A DNA stretch of 64,000 bases from Spartobacteria bacterium UBA695 (GCA_002298145.1 DBMP01000006.1:62001-126000), one strand, 5' to 3'; counted from the first letter of the stretch, positions 1 to 9,240 are shown. The notes: a model not told the origin generated them from the sequence alone. A program made the numbers and translations.

Positions 1-552
1 AATACGGTCCCCTTTTACGAAAAAATGTTGTGCGACGGCGTTATTAGGGATGGGCCGTGGATTGGGAATTTTCACCGTGACATCGGGCGGCGGAACGTAA
101 GCCGGGGTGTCATCGAGTTGTTTTTTGAGTTTGTCGATTTCAGCCAAAAGTTTTTCGACGGTCTCCTTTCTCTGGTCCCGCTCCTTTTTAATTTCGGCGA
201 TTTTCTTTTCGATTTCCTCGATTTTAGCCGCCGCCATCCGGTCCTGATTGGGAACCTTAGTCTGCTTGAGTTCCTCAGCCGCTTTTTTGAGATTTTCTTC
301 CATCTTGGCGATCGCCTCATCCACGGTTTCCGGCGCCTGCTCGGGCTTTGTATCCTCAACGACCTTTTGCAGGTTGGCGTGTTCTTCGACCGTCACCGGA
401 GGAAGATCGGAGAGCACCTTGTTCACTGCTTTGGCCAGCCCGATGCCGATCATGACCATGACAATGATGAGCACGCCCACAACGTTTGTGAGCGTATCCA
501 TCAATGCCACAAACGGCAGTTCTTCTTCACCAGATCGGGAGCGGCGGGCCAT
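1..552 (-). CDS. ExbD/TolR-like single-pass membrane protein with coiled coil (partial, runs off left edge)
   Basis: An open frame of 184 codons begins at an ATG at 552 and continues without a stop through base 1, so the C-terminus is missing. Residues 13-35 form one hydrophobic segment carrying Asp19 in the context VALMDTLTNVVGVLI. This matches the transmembrane Asp of ExbD/TolR/MotB-type subunits, the proton-binding residue of these stators. A charged helical region rich in Glu and Lys follows (about residues 60-150, probable coiled coil), then a Pro-rich stretch. It starts 15 bp after the stop of the preceding ExbD-like gene and is the third gene of a co-directional set with a TolQ/MotA-like channel. 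The role as second stator subunit is inferred; the substrate or partner is unknown. Confidence 0.75.
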   Translation of the reverse strand, partial: MARRSRSGEEELPFVALMDTLTNVVGVLIIVMVMIGIGLAKAVNKVLSDLPPVTVEEHANLQKVVEDTKPEQAPETVDEAIAKMEENLKKAAEELKQTKVPNQDRMAAAKIEEIEKKIAEIKKERDQRKETVEKLLAEIDKLKKQLDDTPAYVPPPDVTVKIPNPRPIPNNAVAQHFFVKGDRI

Positions 553-567
553 GGAAATTCTATGGAG

Positions 568-1425
568 TTAGGGAGTGGGTTGCGGCGGTTCGAGTGTCCC
601 CAAGGATGTGCCGAAAAGATGCATATCAATGTCACCCCGGCCAGGGATCGGCAGTTTGCCAATGCGTTCGACTCCGTAGCCATAGTTAGCCTGGGCCCAA
701 CCCGCACCAAGGCTGTAGCCCCACATGCCGTCGTCGCGCAGGAGAAAGAGCAGCTTCGATTGAGGGACCGCCGCCACTGCTTTGAGAAAAGCGTTGAAGG
801 GCCCATCGGCTGCAATGACAGCAGGGTCGACGCTGACAATACCTTTGGTTGCTTCGTTCCAGTAGAACGAGAGCTTCCCGCCGCCAGATTCGATCACAAA
901 GACCTTCGATCCCTGCGCAAAGCCCGATCCGCCAGGCTGCACGAGGACGCGCGCGTCTTTGCACTCCGGGGGTTGGCGTTGTTTGACTTCAGCCTCCAGT
1001 GCTTCGATTTGTTTTTTCAGGGCGGTTTCTTGACTGGTAAGGCCGCTGATTTCTAGCATCAGGTTGTCGAGTTCTTTGATCAGCTTCTCGTTCTGCTGTT
1101 TCACGTCGGCGGCGTTCTGGAGGAGCATCCGCAGTTGCAAAACTTCCGCATCCTTTTCCTTGGCCCTTTTGCTGACTTTATCAAGCTTCGCAAGCTTTTC
1201 CTTGAGCAGCGCGTTGATGCGTTGGTTTTCCTTAAGTTCTTTTTGCAAGGCAAGCTGACTCTGCGCGCGCTCAATTTCCTCCGGGCTGCGGCCGTTGATT
1301 TTCTGCATCTCTCCCACCGCAAGAACCACGATGATGAGCACGAGCACGCCGATGAGAGAACAGAGAATATCCAGAAACGGGATCAGCATGATCTCGTCGC
1401 TGCGGCGGCTGCGATGTCTAACCAT
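568..1425 (-). CDS. ExbD-like stator subunit with long coiled coil and C-terminal globular domain
   Basis: A protein of 285 residues. Residues 11-38 are one membrane span with Asp19 in the motif IPFLDILCSLIG, as in ExbD/TolR proton-channel subunits. Residues about 45-150 are strongly heptad-like (many Leu, Lys and Glu), so a periplasmic coiled coil is expected. Residues about 160-285 look globular and contain a Gly-rich beta segment. ExbD itself is about 140 residues, so this is an extended form. It lies 32 bp downstream of the TolQ/MotA-like gene and 15 bp upstream of a second Asp19-bearing subunit. The family is assigned from the membrane helix; the function of the C-terminal domain is not recognised. 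Confidence 0.75.
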   Translation of the reverse strand: MVRHRSRRSDEIMLIPFLDILCSLIGVLVLIIVVLAVGEMQKINGRSPEEIERAQSQLALQKELKENQRINALLKEKLAKLDKVSKRAKEKDAEVLQLRMLLQNAADVKQQNEKLIKELDNLMLEISGLTSQETALKKQIEALEAEVKQRQPPECKDARVLVQPGGSGFAQGSKVFVIESGGGKLSFYWNEATKGIVSVDPAVIAADGPFNAFLKAVAAVPQSKLLFLLRDDGMWGYSLGAGWAQANYGYGVERIGKLPIPGRGDIDMHLFGTSLGTLEPPQPTP

Positions 1426-1457
1426 AATGTACGGTTGACCGGTTCAAAATGTGAAGA

Positions 1458-2966
1458 CTACTTGCGCCAGAACAGCCAGTTCAGACCGGGCTTCTGGATC
1501 ACGATTTTCTTTTCACCGAGTTCGGCGAGCACTTTGTTGAGCCCCCGCAGCCCTTCCTCGATGCCTGCAACGTATCGCGATGTCATTTCCATGGGATCGG
1601 CCACCGATTTTTTGAGCTGGGCGCGGCTCACTTCCATGTTGTTGATAAATTCCTTGATGACCGATTGCTGATACTCGCCGCTACGCTTTTCCAAGTTAGT
1701 GGTGGCTTCCATGAGACGATCGGAGAGCTCGGTTACGCCGTTGCGCATCTCCCCCATGCTGCAAACAAATTCCTGCTTCACCGTTTCTTGGAAATCCTGA
1801 ACGCGGTTATCAAGGTTATTCGTGTAATCGAAGATCTTAGTCGAAAGTTGGTTGAGGTCCGTGAGGAATTCCTGTTGCGCACCGGTAATGGCTTTCACCA
1901 CCAAATCCGTCACCATCCCCATGTCTCCCTTGGTGCGGTCAGCACCTCCGGCACTCAGCCGCGGGAGAAGAACGTCGTTACAAAACGCGTCGATGTCGTT
2001 GAGCGTCTCCTCTTCCTGTTTCGCAAGCGCGTTGATGGGGAAATTGAGGATGACCGCGAAAATGAGGCCAACCAGCGTGGCATCGAAGGCAGAACCGAGT
2101 CCCTTGGTGACGTTGTTAATCGAGCCCACGATGCGGCTCACGTCCTCCACGTTCGAAAAACTCATTCCGCTGATCGCGTGCGAAAGGCCCATGACCGTGC
2201 CAATAAACCCAACGAGCGGAATGGCCCAAAGAAAGGCGCGCACGACGATGTAGCTTGCGCTGATGCGCGCCCCGTCAATGGCCGACTGGCTGTTCATCAC
2301 GGAGCTGACGTCGGTAACATTCGGCCTCACCTCGAAAAACTCAAGCGCCTTGCGGATGCGGTTGACCATCAGGCTGTCCCGCAGGTGGATCGGCAGAAGG
2401 TAAACGTGGTCGATAAATAAGCTGATGTTGCCGATGTTAATTTCCTTTCCCAGCTCCACTGGAAGCACATCCAGTAGCATCGCCTCGCGCTGGTGCCCCA
2501 GGATTTTCCACTTCAAAAAGCAAATCGTCGCCGCCCACGCAAAGAGCAATGTGTTGGCGAAGTTTGCGCTGAGATGTTTGAAGAAAATGCTCGCGAGGAT
2601 CTGCGAATAGGAATACTCGGCAACGGGGGTATCCGCGGGCGCTTGCAGAAAATAGATCACCGCAAACCAAAGGAGCGTCACCGCGAGCCCGATCCCGAAA
2701 GAGATATAGGCATTCGGGTTGGTGGGGTCCGCCTCCTGCCACGCCTTGTGCTGTTTGCGGGGGGCATAATCACCGGGCGCTCCCTCGGTTTCATCCGCGC
2801 TGCCCGGCATCCCGCCTGGTTGCGGCTCTGCGGGAGCCTCTTCCGGCTCCGTGAATGTCAGGGGCACCTGGATTTTGTTATTGCAACCGGGACAGCGAAC
2901 CACCGTCCCGGCGGCTTCCGCTTCCGCCAACAGGTGAGTTCCGCAGGAGGGACAATTGAATTTCAT
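1458..2966 (-). CDS. MotA/TolQ/ExbB-family proton channel protein with N-terminal zinc ribbon
   Basis: A protein of 502 residues. Cys5, Cys8, Cys25 and Cys28 form two CPxC knuckles, a zinc ribbon of the kind often placed at the N-terminus of Verrucomicrobial and Planctomycete membrane proteins. A Pro/Glu-rich linker leads to four predicted membrane spans near residues 86-108, 133-152, 240-262 and 290-313. The last two carry the Gly-rich TolQ/ExbB signature (PLVGFIGTVMGLSHAI, then GLGSAFDATLVGLIFAV). Residues 320-502 form a long cytoplasmic helical tail, longer than in ExbB and reminiscent of ZorA or MotA tails. It heads an operon with two ExbD-like subunits. Together they probably form an ion-driven stator whose effector is unknown. 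Confidence 0.85.
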   Translation of the reverse strand: MKFNCPSCGTHLLAEAEAAGTVVRCPGCNNKIQVPLTFTEPEEAPAEPQPGGMPGSADETEGAPGDYAPRKQHKAWQEADPTNPNAYISFGIGLAVTLLWFAVIYFLQAPADTPVAEYSYSQILASIFFKHLSANFANTLLFAWAATICFLKWKILGHQREAMLLDVLPVELGKEINIGNISLFIDHVYLLPIHLRDSLMVNRIRKALEFFEVRPNVTDVSSVMNSQSAIDGARISASYIVVRAFLWAIPLVGFIGTVMGLSHAISGMSFSNVEDVSRIVGSINNVTKGLGSAFDATLVGLIFAVILNFPINALAKQEEETLNDIDAFCNDVLLPRLSAGGADRTKGDMGMVTDLVVKAITGAQQEFLTDLNQLSTKIFDYTNNLDNRVQDFQETVKQEFVCSMGEMRNGVTELSDRLMEATTNLEKRSGEYQQSVIKEFINNMEVSRAQLKKSVADPMEMTSRYVAGIEEGLRGLNKVLAELGEKKIVIQKPGLNWLFWRK

Positions 2967-3025
2967 AGACTATAGACGGCGTGGCAGCCTGCACCTTTCA
3001 GCAGAGCGACCCTCCCGTTGATGTA

Positions 3026-3760
3026 TTACTCCCGTTTTCTCGACCAGCGTTTGAACAGAAGCACGGCAAAAGCGCCGAGAGAGCAGAGGTAAACAGAAGA
3101 GGCCTCGGGCACGGCCGCAGTTATCCAGAAGGTCAGGTCGGCGTTGGTGGCATCTTCCGGAAATCCCGTTAAAGCGCCCGGCAGTTGAGTAGAGGAATCA
3201 AGATGGGTCCGTTGGCCATCTGAATAGCCGCCATTCCAGTTCATACCCAGCAACATGCCAGGCCCGCCACCCGTCTCGTAGATCATTATTCCATACGTTG
3301 TCCCGGCATCGAGCAACGTGGTGGGGAGAGTAAATGTCAGATAGGTGCTGTCAGGCTGGGCTGCAAAATCAGTCGCAAGCGTCTGCGGAAGATTCCCGGT
3401 GGCTGTCCACAAAAGAGAGGCAGGCACGTTGGTATTAGCCGAGGAATAAGTAAAAAGGCTGACCGCAAAGGTGCTTGCATCCGCGGAGAAAGGATCTACA
3501 GCTCTAAGCTGGATCGTAAAACTTCCCAGCGCAAAGGACTCCGTAGGCGTAAAGGTTTGCCCGTCGATATAAGTTTTTCCGTTGAAATAGACACGATCCG
3601 CTTGACCACTATTGACGGAATAATCTGGTTGGCTGATAACCACGTTTTCAGTGGGAACGCTGTTGGTGGAAGTAATCACCACAGTTTGCGCATTGAGGGG
3701 GCCAGCCATTCCAAACAGCACAGAGATGAGCAATCCACGCAGGAGTTTTGCAGCTTTCAT
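3026..3760 (-). CDS. PEP-CTERM sorted secreted protein, choice-of-anchor type
   Basis: A protein of 244 residues with a signal peptide (hydrophobic core about residues 8-24, LLISVLFGMAGPLNA) and a classic C-terminal PEP-CTERM tripartite tail: VPEAS, then a hydrophobic helix, then a basic KRWSRKRE end. The tail is recognised by an exosortase, which is not encoded here. The middle (YFNGKTYIDGQTFTPTES and a beta-rich body) resembles the choice-of-anchor R domain; that label is tentative. It is transcribed alone, 59 bp after the start of the proton-channel operon on the same strand. The motif ATTAACCCC lies 11 nt before the ATG, as before the two other PEP-CTERM genes of the window. A surface or matrix role is inferred. 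Confidence 0.85.
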   Translation of the reverse strand: MKAAKLLRGLLISVLFGMAGPLNAQTVVITSTNSVPTENVVISQPDYSVNSGQADRVYFNGKTYIDGQTFTPTESFALGSFTIQLRAVDPFSADASTFAVSLFTYSSANTNVPASLLWTATGNLPQTLATDFAAQPDSTYLTFTLPTTLLDAGTTYGIMIYETGGGPGMLLGMNWNGGYSDGQRTHLDSSTQLPGALTGFPEDATNADLTFWITAAVPEASSVYLCSLGAFAVLLFKRWSRKRE

Positions 3761-4135
3761 AGCATTTTTGAGGGGTTAATAGTTAGGGGTTGTCTCGGGA
3801 CAATGTTTTTCCATCTATTGGAGTGACAAATCAAGAACTAAATTGAATTTTTTCCATTTCTCTTCCTATCGAAAAATATTTCCGATGAGATTTGAGGATC
3901 CATTTTGATCGCTGGATTTTGATAAACTTCGTCATTTTTACTCTGTTATATCCAAATTTCCAATAGAAGAATCCGCGTCATAGAATGGATTTCGGACATC
4001 ACCAGGAAAATACTTCTTGATTTGTCTGCCCAATTAAAAGAAATAATAAAAACATCCTCCCTTTTCTTGCGCCGCTCCCCCACCAACTCTGCAGGAACGG
4101 CCTTCGTTAACAATGCATCCCTAAAATCATCTGAA
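3761..4135. other. Divergent intergenic region (375 bp, AT-rich)
   Basis: This region separates the minus-strand PEP-CTERM gene from the plus-strand esterase gene and must hold both promoters. It is clearly more AT-rich than the flanking genes. The only structure noted is an imperfect palindrome at 3868-3886 (ATCG, A-rich centre, CGAT). No RNA gene or further coding region was found. Confidence 0.6.
3772..3780 (-). promoter_or_regulatory. ATTAACCCC leader motif of PEP-CTERM gene
   Basis: On the minus strand ATTAACCCC ends 11 nt before the ATG at 3760. Near-identical copies sit 9 and 10 nt before the two other PEP-CTERM genes (starts 49241 and 28995). The spacing is that of a Shine-Dalgarno element, but the sequence is not GGAGG-like. 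Function unknown. Confidence 0.55.
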
Positions 4136-5398
4136 ATGAAAAAATCCCTCCTTTGTTCCACTGCTCTCCTGGTGTCTACCCTGGGCTTGTGGGCTGGCGA
4201 ACTCAACCTTCGTGGAACAACCGATAAGGAGGCAGCCCTCTATCAAGCCGGCGAGAAAATAACTTTTTTCGTCCAGTTGCTGGACGATTCCACGCCCGTG
4301 GCTGGGAAAAAGCTGAGATGGAAACGAACAGGAGACGACGGGAAGGAGGAATCAGGAGAGGCGGTTTCTTCGGCGGCAGAACCGTTGAAGCTGACCACTT
4401 CCCTCAACCAGCCCGGTTTTGTGAGAATCCAAGTCTCGGCGTTTGACGAAAATGACCAGCCGTTGATGAGCAAAATTGATGCAGGCAACAATAAGCCTGT
4501 CGAGTTTAGCGGTGGCGCGGGCGTTGAAGTGGCGAAGCTGGAAAGCGTGGAAGAACCGGCTGACTTCGATGCTTTCTGGGCCAAGCAAAAAGCCCGGCTC
4601 GCCCAAGTGCCGCTTAAATTTACCCTCGCGAAAGTGGAATCGCAAAATCCCGAGTTCGACGTTTTCGATGTAAAGGTGGATTGCGCCGGAGGGAAGCCGG
4701 TTTCGGGTTATTTAAGCAAACCGAAAAACGCCGCGCCGAAATCGTTGATAGCGCAGTTCGGACTGATGGGATACGGGTGGGACCCGGCAAAGCCGCATTG
4801 CGCGCAAGGGGTTGTGTTCTTCAATATCAACGCCCACGGGATGGAGAACGGCAAGGAGCCCGCCTATTATGAAGCGCTAAAGGATGGAGCCCTCAAAGGC
4901 TATGGATTCAAAAACGATGAAAACAGCAATCCTGAGACGACCTACTTCAACGGGATGTTTCTTCGCTTGATCAGGGCAATGGAGTTCTTGAAAACCCAGC
5001 CCGAGTGGAATGGCAAAGAGCTTCAAGTAATGGGCGGTAGCCAGGGAGGCTTCCAGGCCATTGCCGCCGCGAGCCTCGATCAAAGCGTGTCGGAATGCAC
5101 CGTCTTCATCCCCTGGTGCTGCGATCTCGGCGGTGTCACCAAAGGCCGACTCGGAGGCTGGCGGCCCGATTATGTTGCCGCACTCGACTACTACGACCCG
5201 GTCAACATGGCCAAGCGCATCCATTGCAAAACATCCATCATCGCCGGTTTGGGCGACTATACCTGCCCGCCTTCGGGGATATGCGTTTTGTACAATCACC
5301 TTAAAGGCCCCAAGCGCCTGGAGTTTGTGCAAGGCGGAATTCACAGCTATATGCCCAAAGGAGCACAAAAAACCATCCTCGAAGAAAACCAAAAATAA
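4136..5398 (+). CDS. Secreted acetylxylan esterase-like alpha/beta hydrolase (CE7-like)
   Basis: I start this at the ATG at 4136, giving 420 residues, because the protein then begins with a normal signal peptide (MKKSLLCSTALLVSTLGLWA). An in-frame upstream ATG at 4022 would bury it behind 38 unlikely residues. Residues 25-125 look like a beta-sandwich N-terminal domain. From residue 140 (DFDAFWAKQK) the protein follows the acetylxylan esterase / cephalosporin-C deacetylase fold: Ser302 in GGSQGG, Asp374 in GLGDYTCPP and His403 in GGIHSYMP form the likely triad. The typical RGQ motif is not evident. It lies 11 bp before a GH39 gene, so it probably removes acetyl groups from xylan-type chains in the periplasm or outside. 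Confidence 0.85.
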   Translation: MKKSLLCSTALLVSTLGLWAGELNLRGTTDKEAALYQAGEKITFFVQLLDDSTPVAGKKLRWKRTGDDGKEESGEAVSSAAEPLKLTTSLNQPGFVRIQVSAFDENDQPLMSKIDAGNNKPVEFSGGAGVEVAKLESVEEPADFDAFWAKQKARLAQVPLKFTLAKVESQNPEFDVFDVKVDCAGGKPVSGYLSKPKNAAPKSLIAQFGLMGYGWDPAKPHCAQGVVFFNINAHGMENGKEPAYYEALKDGALKGYGFKNDENSNPETTYFNGMFLRLIRAMEFLKTQPEWNGKELQVMGGSQGGFQAIAAASLDQSVSECTVFIPWCCDLGGVTKGRLGGWRPDYVAALDYYDPVNMAKRIHCKTSIIAGLGDYTCPPSGICVLYNHLKGPKRLEFVQGGIHSYMPKGAQKTILEENQK

Positions 5399-5409
5399 CC
5401 ACGCTCACA

Positions 5410-6894
5410 ATGAGAACTATCCAGCTCTCCCCCGAATGGTCCGGAACCTCCTATCGATTCCAAAAAACATGGGCCCATGTTGGGAACATCGATCAATTTC
5501 GATGGCTCTCGCGCGGGGACGTTCAAGAGCACTTGCGCATGGCCCGCGACGAGCTGGGGCTCCGCTATGTCCGGGCTGCCGCGATGTATTCTCCGGAAAT
5601 GAGAGTGTTTGGCAATCGCCTGGCCGACTGGAAAATTCCGGAAGCTGACCGAACCAAACACCTCAACTGGCAGATGGTGGACCTCAGCATTGAAGCATTG
5701 CTAAATTTGGGACTTAAGCCAATCTACACAACGTGCTTCACCCCCCTTGGCATGACCGACAATCCGGCGACTTGCTGGCCGGACAAAAACCCGTCCGGTA
5801 TGCCCCGGGACCTCGCTCAATGGCAGGACTTCGTTGCGTCCGGCATTCGCCACCACATCGAGCGCTACGGCATTGATGAAGTACGCTCGTGGTATTTTGA
5901 ATGCTGGAACGAGCCGAACCTCGATTGGTTTTTCAACGGCACCCAGGAGGAATTTTTCCGGCTCTGGTCCGCGACCTGGCACGCCATCAAATCCGTCGAC
6001 GCATCGCTCCGCTTCGGCGGTCCATCGACCGCTCGTGGCGAGTGGATCCCCGATTTTCTCCGCTTTACAGAAAAAGATGGCACCCGCCCGGATTACCTCA
6101 TCACCCACGTCTACAACAATGACTCCGGGGAAGCGCCATTTTCGCCCTTCGACGGCCCGGCAGCCGATCGAGCCGCGGACTCCCCGCATTTTGCGGCAGG
6201 CGTTATCCGGGGCGCGCGAAAAGCGGCACGCGAGCTGGGGTGGACCGGCGAATTTCACTGGAACGAATGGGGACGGTCTTGGTTCCCTCAGGATCCCGCG
6301 AAGGAAACCGCACTGGAACCGGCGTTTATCGTCAAGACCATGGCTGAATGTTCTCACGAAGCCGACGCATTCGCATTCTGGTGCCTCTCCGATATCTACG
6401 ATCAAATCGGGTTTCAAAGCAGCGAATTCCAAGGACATTACGGAATGCTCAGCTTGCACGGGCTGCGCAAACAAGCCTGGTTGGCCCACCAGATGCTTGG
6501 CCGTCTCGGGGAGGATCGCGTCAACGTCCGCAACGGGAATTCCCTGGTCAACGTCATAGCAACCCGCAACAACGGCCTGGCATCCGCACTGGTTTATGCT
6601 TACCCGGACAAGCCCGGCAGCCCATCCGAATCCATTCGCGTTGAGTTGGATTGGCCTTTCCGCAAACCCGCTCTCATTCGCCTCGGAGCCGAGGAAAATA
6701 ATATCATCGCGAAATGGAAGGAGCTCGGTGCGCCGGATTATCCCACGCCATGCCAAGTCTCGCAGCTCCGCGAGGCTAATTCGTTTACCGTCGCACCCGC
6801 GAATGCCGTCACGATAAAAAGCGAACCAACAGGCACCAAAGCCGTTTTCGAAATGGAATGCCCCGGCGTGGCACTGTTGGAAGAGCAAGCCTGA
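5410..6894 (+). CDS. Glycoside hydrolase family 39 (beta-xylosidase-like)
   Basis: A protein of 494 residues without a signal peptide, so probably cytoplasmic. It has a clan-A TIM barrel with acid/base Glu168 in CWNEPNL and nucleophile Glu286 in FHWNEWGRSW, both standard for GH39 retaining enzymes. Other typical segments are YVRAAAMYSPEM and ITHVYNND. The C-terminal 130 residues form a beta domain, as in GH39 beta-xylosidases. The gene lies 11 bp after the acetyl esterase, so the pair probably deacetylates and then cleaves xylo-oligosaccharides. Alpha-L-arabinopyranosidase or another GH39 activity is possible. A stem-loop at 6915-6945 lies just downstream. Confidence 0.85.
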   Translation: MRTIQLSPEWSGTSYRFQKTWAHVGNIDQFRWLSRGDVQEHLRMARDELGLRYVRAAAMYSPEMRVFGNRLADWKIPEADRTKHLNWQMVDLSIEALLNLGLKPIYTTCFTPLGMTDNPATCWPDKNPSGMPRDLAQWQDFVASGIRHHIERYGIDEVRSWYFECWNEPNLDWFFNGTQEEFFRLWSATWHAIKSVDASLRFGGPSTARGEWIPDFLRFTEKDGTRPDYLITHVYNNDSGEAPFSPFDGPAADRAADSPHFAAGVIRGARKAARELGWTGEFHWNEWGRSWFPQDPAKETALEPAFIVKTMAECSHEADAFAFWCLSDIYDQIGFQSSEFQGHYGMLSLHGLRKQAWLAHQMLGRLGEDRVNVRNGNSLVNVIATRNNGLASALVYAYPDKPGSPSESIRVELDWPFRKPALIRLGAEENNIIAKWKELGAPDYPTPCQVSQLREANSFTVAPANAVTIKSEPTGTKAVFEMECPGVALLEEQA

Positions 6895-6914
6895 GAACCT
6901 GCTTAATTCCTATC

Positions 6915-6945
6915 ATCCATGCCGAGGTAGTACTGCGGCATGGAT
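6915..6945. terminator. Stem-loop between convergent GH39 and GH3 genes
   Basis: Perfect 10-bp inverted repeat (ATCCATGCCG ... CGGCATGGAT) with an 11-nt loop, in the 61 bp between two convergent stops. There is no long T-run on either side, so it is a likely but not textbook bidirectional terminator. Confidence 0.6.
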
Positions 6946-6955
6946 AAGAATATTA

Positions 6956-9109
6956 CTAAATCATTGATTCCCGCAATGTGAATCCGGCGGCCTCGCCAGC
7001 TTGCGAATTTCCAGCGATCCAGACCTGAAAATCACCCGGCTCGACCCGCAGGCGGCAATCGCGACCGTGAAACGCCAGATCATCTGGACAGAGCGTAAAG
7101 GCAACCGTCTTGGTTTGCCCGGCAGCCAAATCCACACGCTGGAAACCCTTCAGCTCCTTCACTGGGCGCGTCACACTGGCAACGACGTCACGAACATATA
7201 GCTGCGCCACTTCACCCGCCGTCCGGTTTCCCGTATTTGTGATGTCGGCGGAAATTCGAATGGACGAACCCTGAACAACAACTTTGGGAAGGCTGTATTC
7301 AAAAGAGGTATAGCTTAATCCAAAGCCGAAGGGAAATTCGGGCGTTGGCTCCGCATCCAAATAGCTGGAACAAAAACCGACAGGATCAGCCGGAGTGCCC
7401 AAAGGCATTTTGCGAACGGAATCAATCGCAGGACGCCCTGTATTCTTGTGGTTATAATACAAGGGAATCTGCCCAACCGAACGAGGAATGCTTACGGGAA
7501 GTTTACCCGACGGCGAGTGTTTCCCGAAAAGAAGATCGGCAATGGCTGGTCCGCCCATTGTTCCGGGATGCCAAGCAAGCAACAGCGCAGGCACATGCGC
7601 CACAGCCCAGGGAATCGTCAATGGCCGCCCAGTCATGAGAACCACCACCACGGGTTTTCCCGTTTCGCAAATTCGTTCGAGCAACGCTTGCTGCGCGCCG
7701 GAAAGATCCAAGAACGCACGGCAATGGGATTCCCCAGTAAGCTTTTCGCTTTCGCCAAGAAAAAGAATCGCCACATCAGACGCCTCGGCAGCGCGCACCG
7801 CCGCGTCAAATTCGTCCGTCTCGCCGCTGCAAGCCTCCGGGAGCGCTCTGACATATCGAACCCTCGTGCCAGGGCTTACCATTTGGCGAATCGCAGCAAG
7901 AGGGGTGCAAACATCCGCCGCGCGTCCGTCGACGGTCCAGCATCCCATCTGGTCAACAGGGCTGTCGGAAAGCGGACCAATGACGGCAACGGACGCGACA
8001 TCTTCTTTCAACGGAAGGAGGTTGCCTTCGTTTTTCAATAGCACACAACTTTCGCGAGCCAAGTGCCGGGCCGCCTCCAGACTTTCCCATTCAAGCTCCT
8101 CACTAACACGCGACAAATCCACTTGCGCGCGTTCGAATAGCCCCAAACGATATTTCAACCCCAGAATGGCGCGCACCGAAGCATCCACCAAGGCGAGTGG
8201 AACTTCACCTGAAGCCACAAGCGATTCCATGTGCTCCAAATAACAAGCGCTCATCATATCCATGTCCACACCCGCCAAAGCAGCTTCACGGGCGGCTTCA
8301 CGCTTGTCGGCGCAAAAGCCATGGATGACCATCTCGCCAATGGAAGCCCAGTCGCTCACAACGAAACCATTAAACTTCCACTCACTCCGGAGCACCTGCC
8401 TTAACGTGAACGCATTTCCGCTTGCAGGCACGCCCGCGAGGTCGTTGAAGCCACACATCAGCGTTGATACACCCACATCCACGCAAGCTTTGAATGGGGG
8501 AAGGTAAACGTCACGCAATGTGCGCTCAGACATATCCGATGTGTTGTAATCGCGCCCCCCTTCGGTCGCACCATAAGCGACAAAATGCTTTGCACAAGCC
8601 GCAATGGATTCGGGGTTTGCCAAATCTTTTCCCTGGTACCCCCTCACCATCGCCGCACCGATTGCACCAGAAAGCACCGGGTCTTCCCCTGCCCCCTCCG
8701 CGATGCGGCCCCAGCGGGGGTCCCGGCAAATATCCACCATCGGACTGAAAGTCCAGCGAACGCCGACTGCCGAAGCTTCCCGTGCCGCAACGCGCGCCGC
8801 TTTCTCCACCAAAGGCAGATTCCAGGACGCAGCCAGGCCTAATGGAATGGGAAAGATCGTACGAAAGCCGTGAATCACGTCACGCCCGACAAGCAGCGGA
8901 ATCCCGAGCCGCGTTTCCTCTACACTGGCGCGTTGGTATTCATTGACAAGAACCGGGTCCACCACATTGAGAAGGCTGCCCACGAGCCCCTTCTTGACCA
9001 ATGCCAAGTGATCTTCCGTGGCTCCGCTAACCTGCGTCATCTGGCCGACTTTCTCGCGCAAAGTCATCCTGGCCAGGAGCAGCTCAATATAATTGTCGTT
9101 CGTCGTCAT
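6956..9109 (-). CDS. Glycoside hydrolase family 3 (beta-glucosidase/xylosidase-like)
   Basis: A protein of 717 residues. The N-terminal GH3 barrel shows PLLVGRDVIHGFRTIFPIPL (about residue 71), PRWGRIAEGAGEDP, KHFVAYGATEGGRDYN and the nucleophile Asp253 in GFVVSDWAS. The second alpha/beta sandwich domain follows (about 350-560, with FLGESEKLTGES), and a C-terminal fibronectin III-like domain ends the protein (about 590-700, with FGFGLSYTSFEYS). This is the full three-domain order of bacterial beta-glucosidases. No signal peptide is visible, so it probably acts on imported oligosaccharides. It lies 131 bp downstream of the GH57-like operon on the same strand and is convergent with GH39. Substrate (glucoside or xyloside) cannot be decided. 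Confidence 0.92.
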   Translation of the reverse strand: MTTNDNYIELLLARMTLREKVGQMTQVSGATEDHLALVKKGLVGSLLNVVDPVLVNEYQRASVEETRLGIPLLVGRDVIHGFRTIFPIPLGLAASWNLPLVEKAARVAAREASAVGVRWTFSPMVDICRDPRWGRIAEGAGEDPVLSGAIGAAMVRGYQGKDLANPESIAACAKHFVAYGATEGGRDYNTSDMSERTLRDVYLPPFKACVDVGVSTLMCGFNDLAGVPASGNAFTLRQVLRSEWKFNGFVVSDWASIGEMVIHGFCADKREAAREAALAGVDMDMMSACYLEHMESLVASGEVPLALVDASVRAILGLKYRLGLFERAQVDLSRVSEELEWESLEAARHLARESCVLLKNEGNLLPLKEDVASVAVIGPLSDSPVDQMGCWTVDGRAADVCTPLAAIRQMVSPGTRVRYVRALPEACSGETDEFDAAVRAAEASDVAILFLGESEKLTGESHCRAFLDLSGAQQALLERICETGKPVVVVLMTGRPLTIPWAVAHVPALLLAWHPGTMGGPAIADLLFGKHSPSGKLPVSIPRSVGQIPLYYNHKNTGRPAIDSVRKMPLGTPADPVGFCSSYLDAEPTPEFPFGFGLSYTSFEYSLPKVVVQGSSIRISADITNTGNRTAGEVAQLYVRDVVASVTRPVKELKGFQRVDLAAGQTKTVAFTLCPDDLAFHGRDCRLRVEPGDFQVWIAGNSQAGEAAGFTLRESMI

Positions 9110-9240
9110 GAAAATAATATCCCGGGTTCGGGATGGACCTGCTTCGGTTGGCGATGTAAGTCCCCCTGACTTCCACGTTTGCCGAAGCTAAGCATATTCG
9201 GATGCATTTGCCCATCCCTCACCCGGAAATTTTCTCCGCT

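Noticed and set aside
25..1056. Plus-strand open frame spanning both ExbD-like genes
   Set aside because: Antisense to two genes with clear membrane-helix Asp motifs; Phe-rich composition comes from reversed coiled-coil codons.
1..2966. Zorya-type anti-phage system
   Set aside because: The channel tail is ZorA-like, but no OmpA-domain ZorB, ZorC, ZorD or ZorE was seen; the left edge cuts the operon, so the name is not justified.
3868..3886. Imperfect palindrome as an operator
   Set aside because: Two mismatched pairs in an AT-rich stretch; too weak to annotate without further copies.
5701..6888. Long minus-strand open frame opposite the GH39 gene
   Set aside because: GH39 has complete catalytic motifs on the plus strand; the antisense translation shows no family features.
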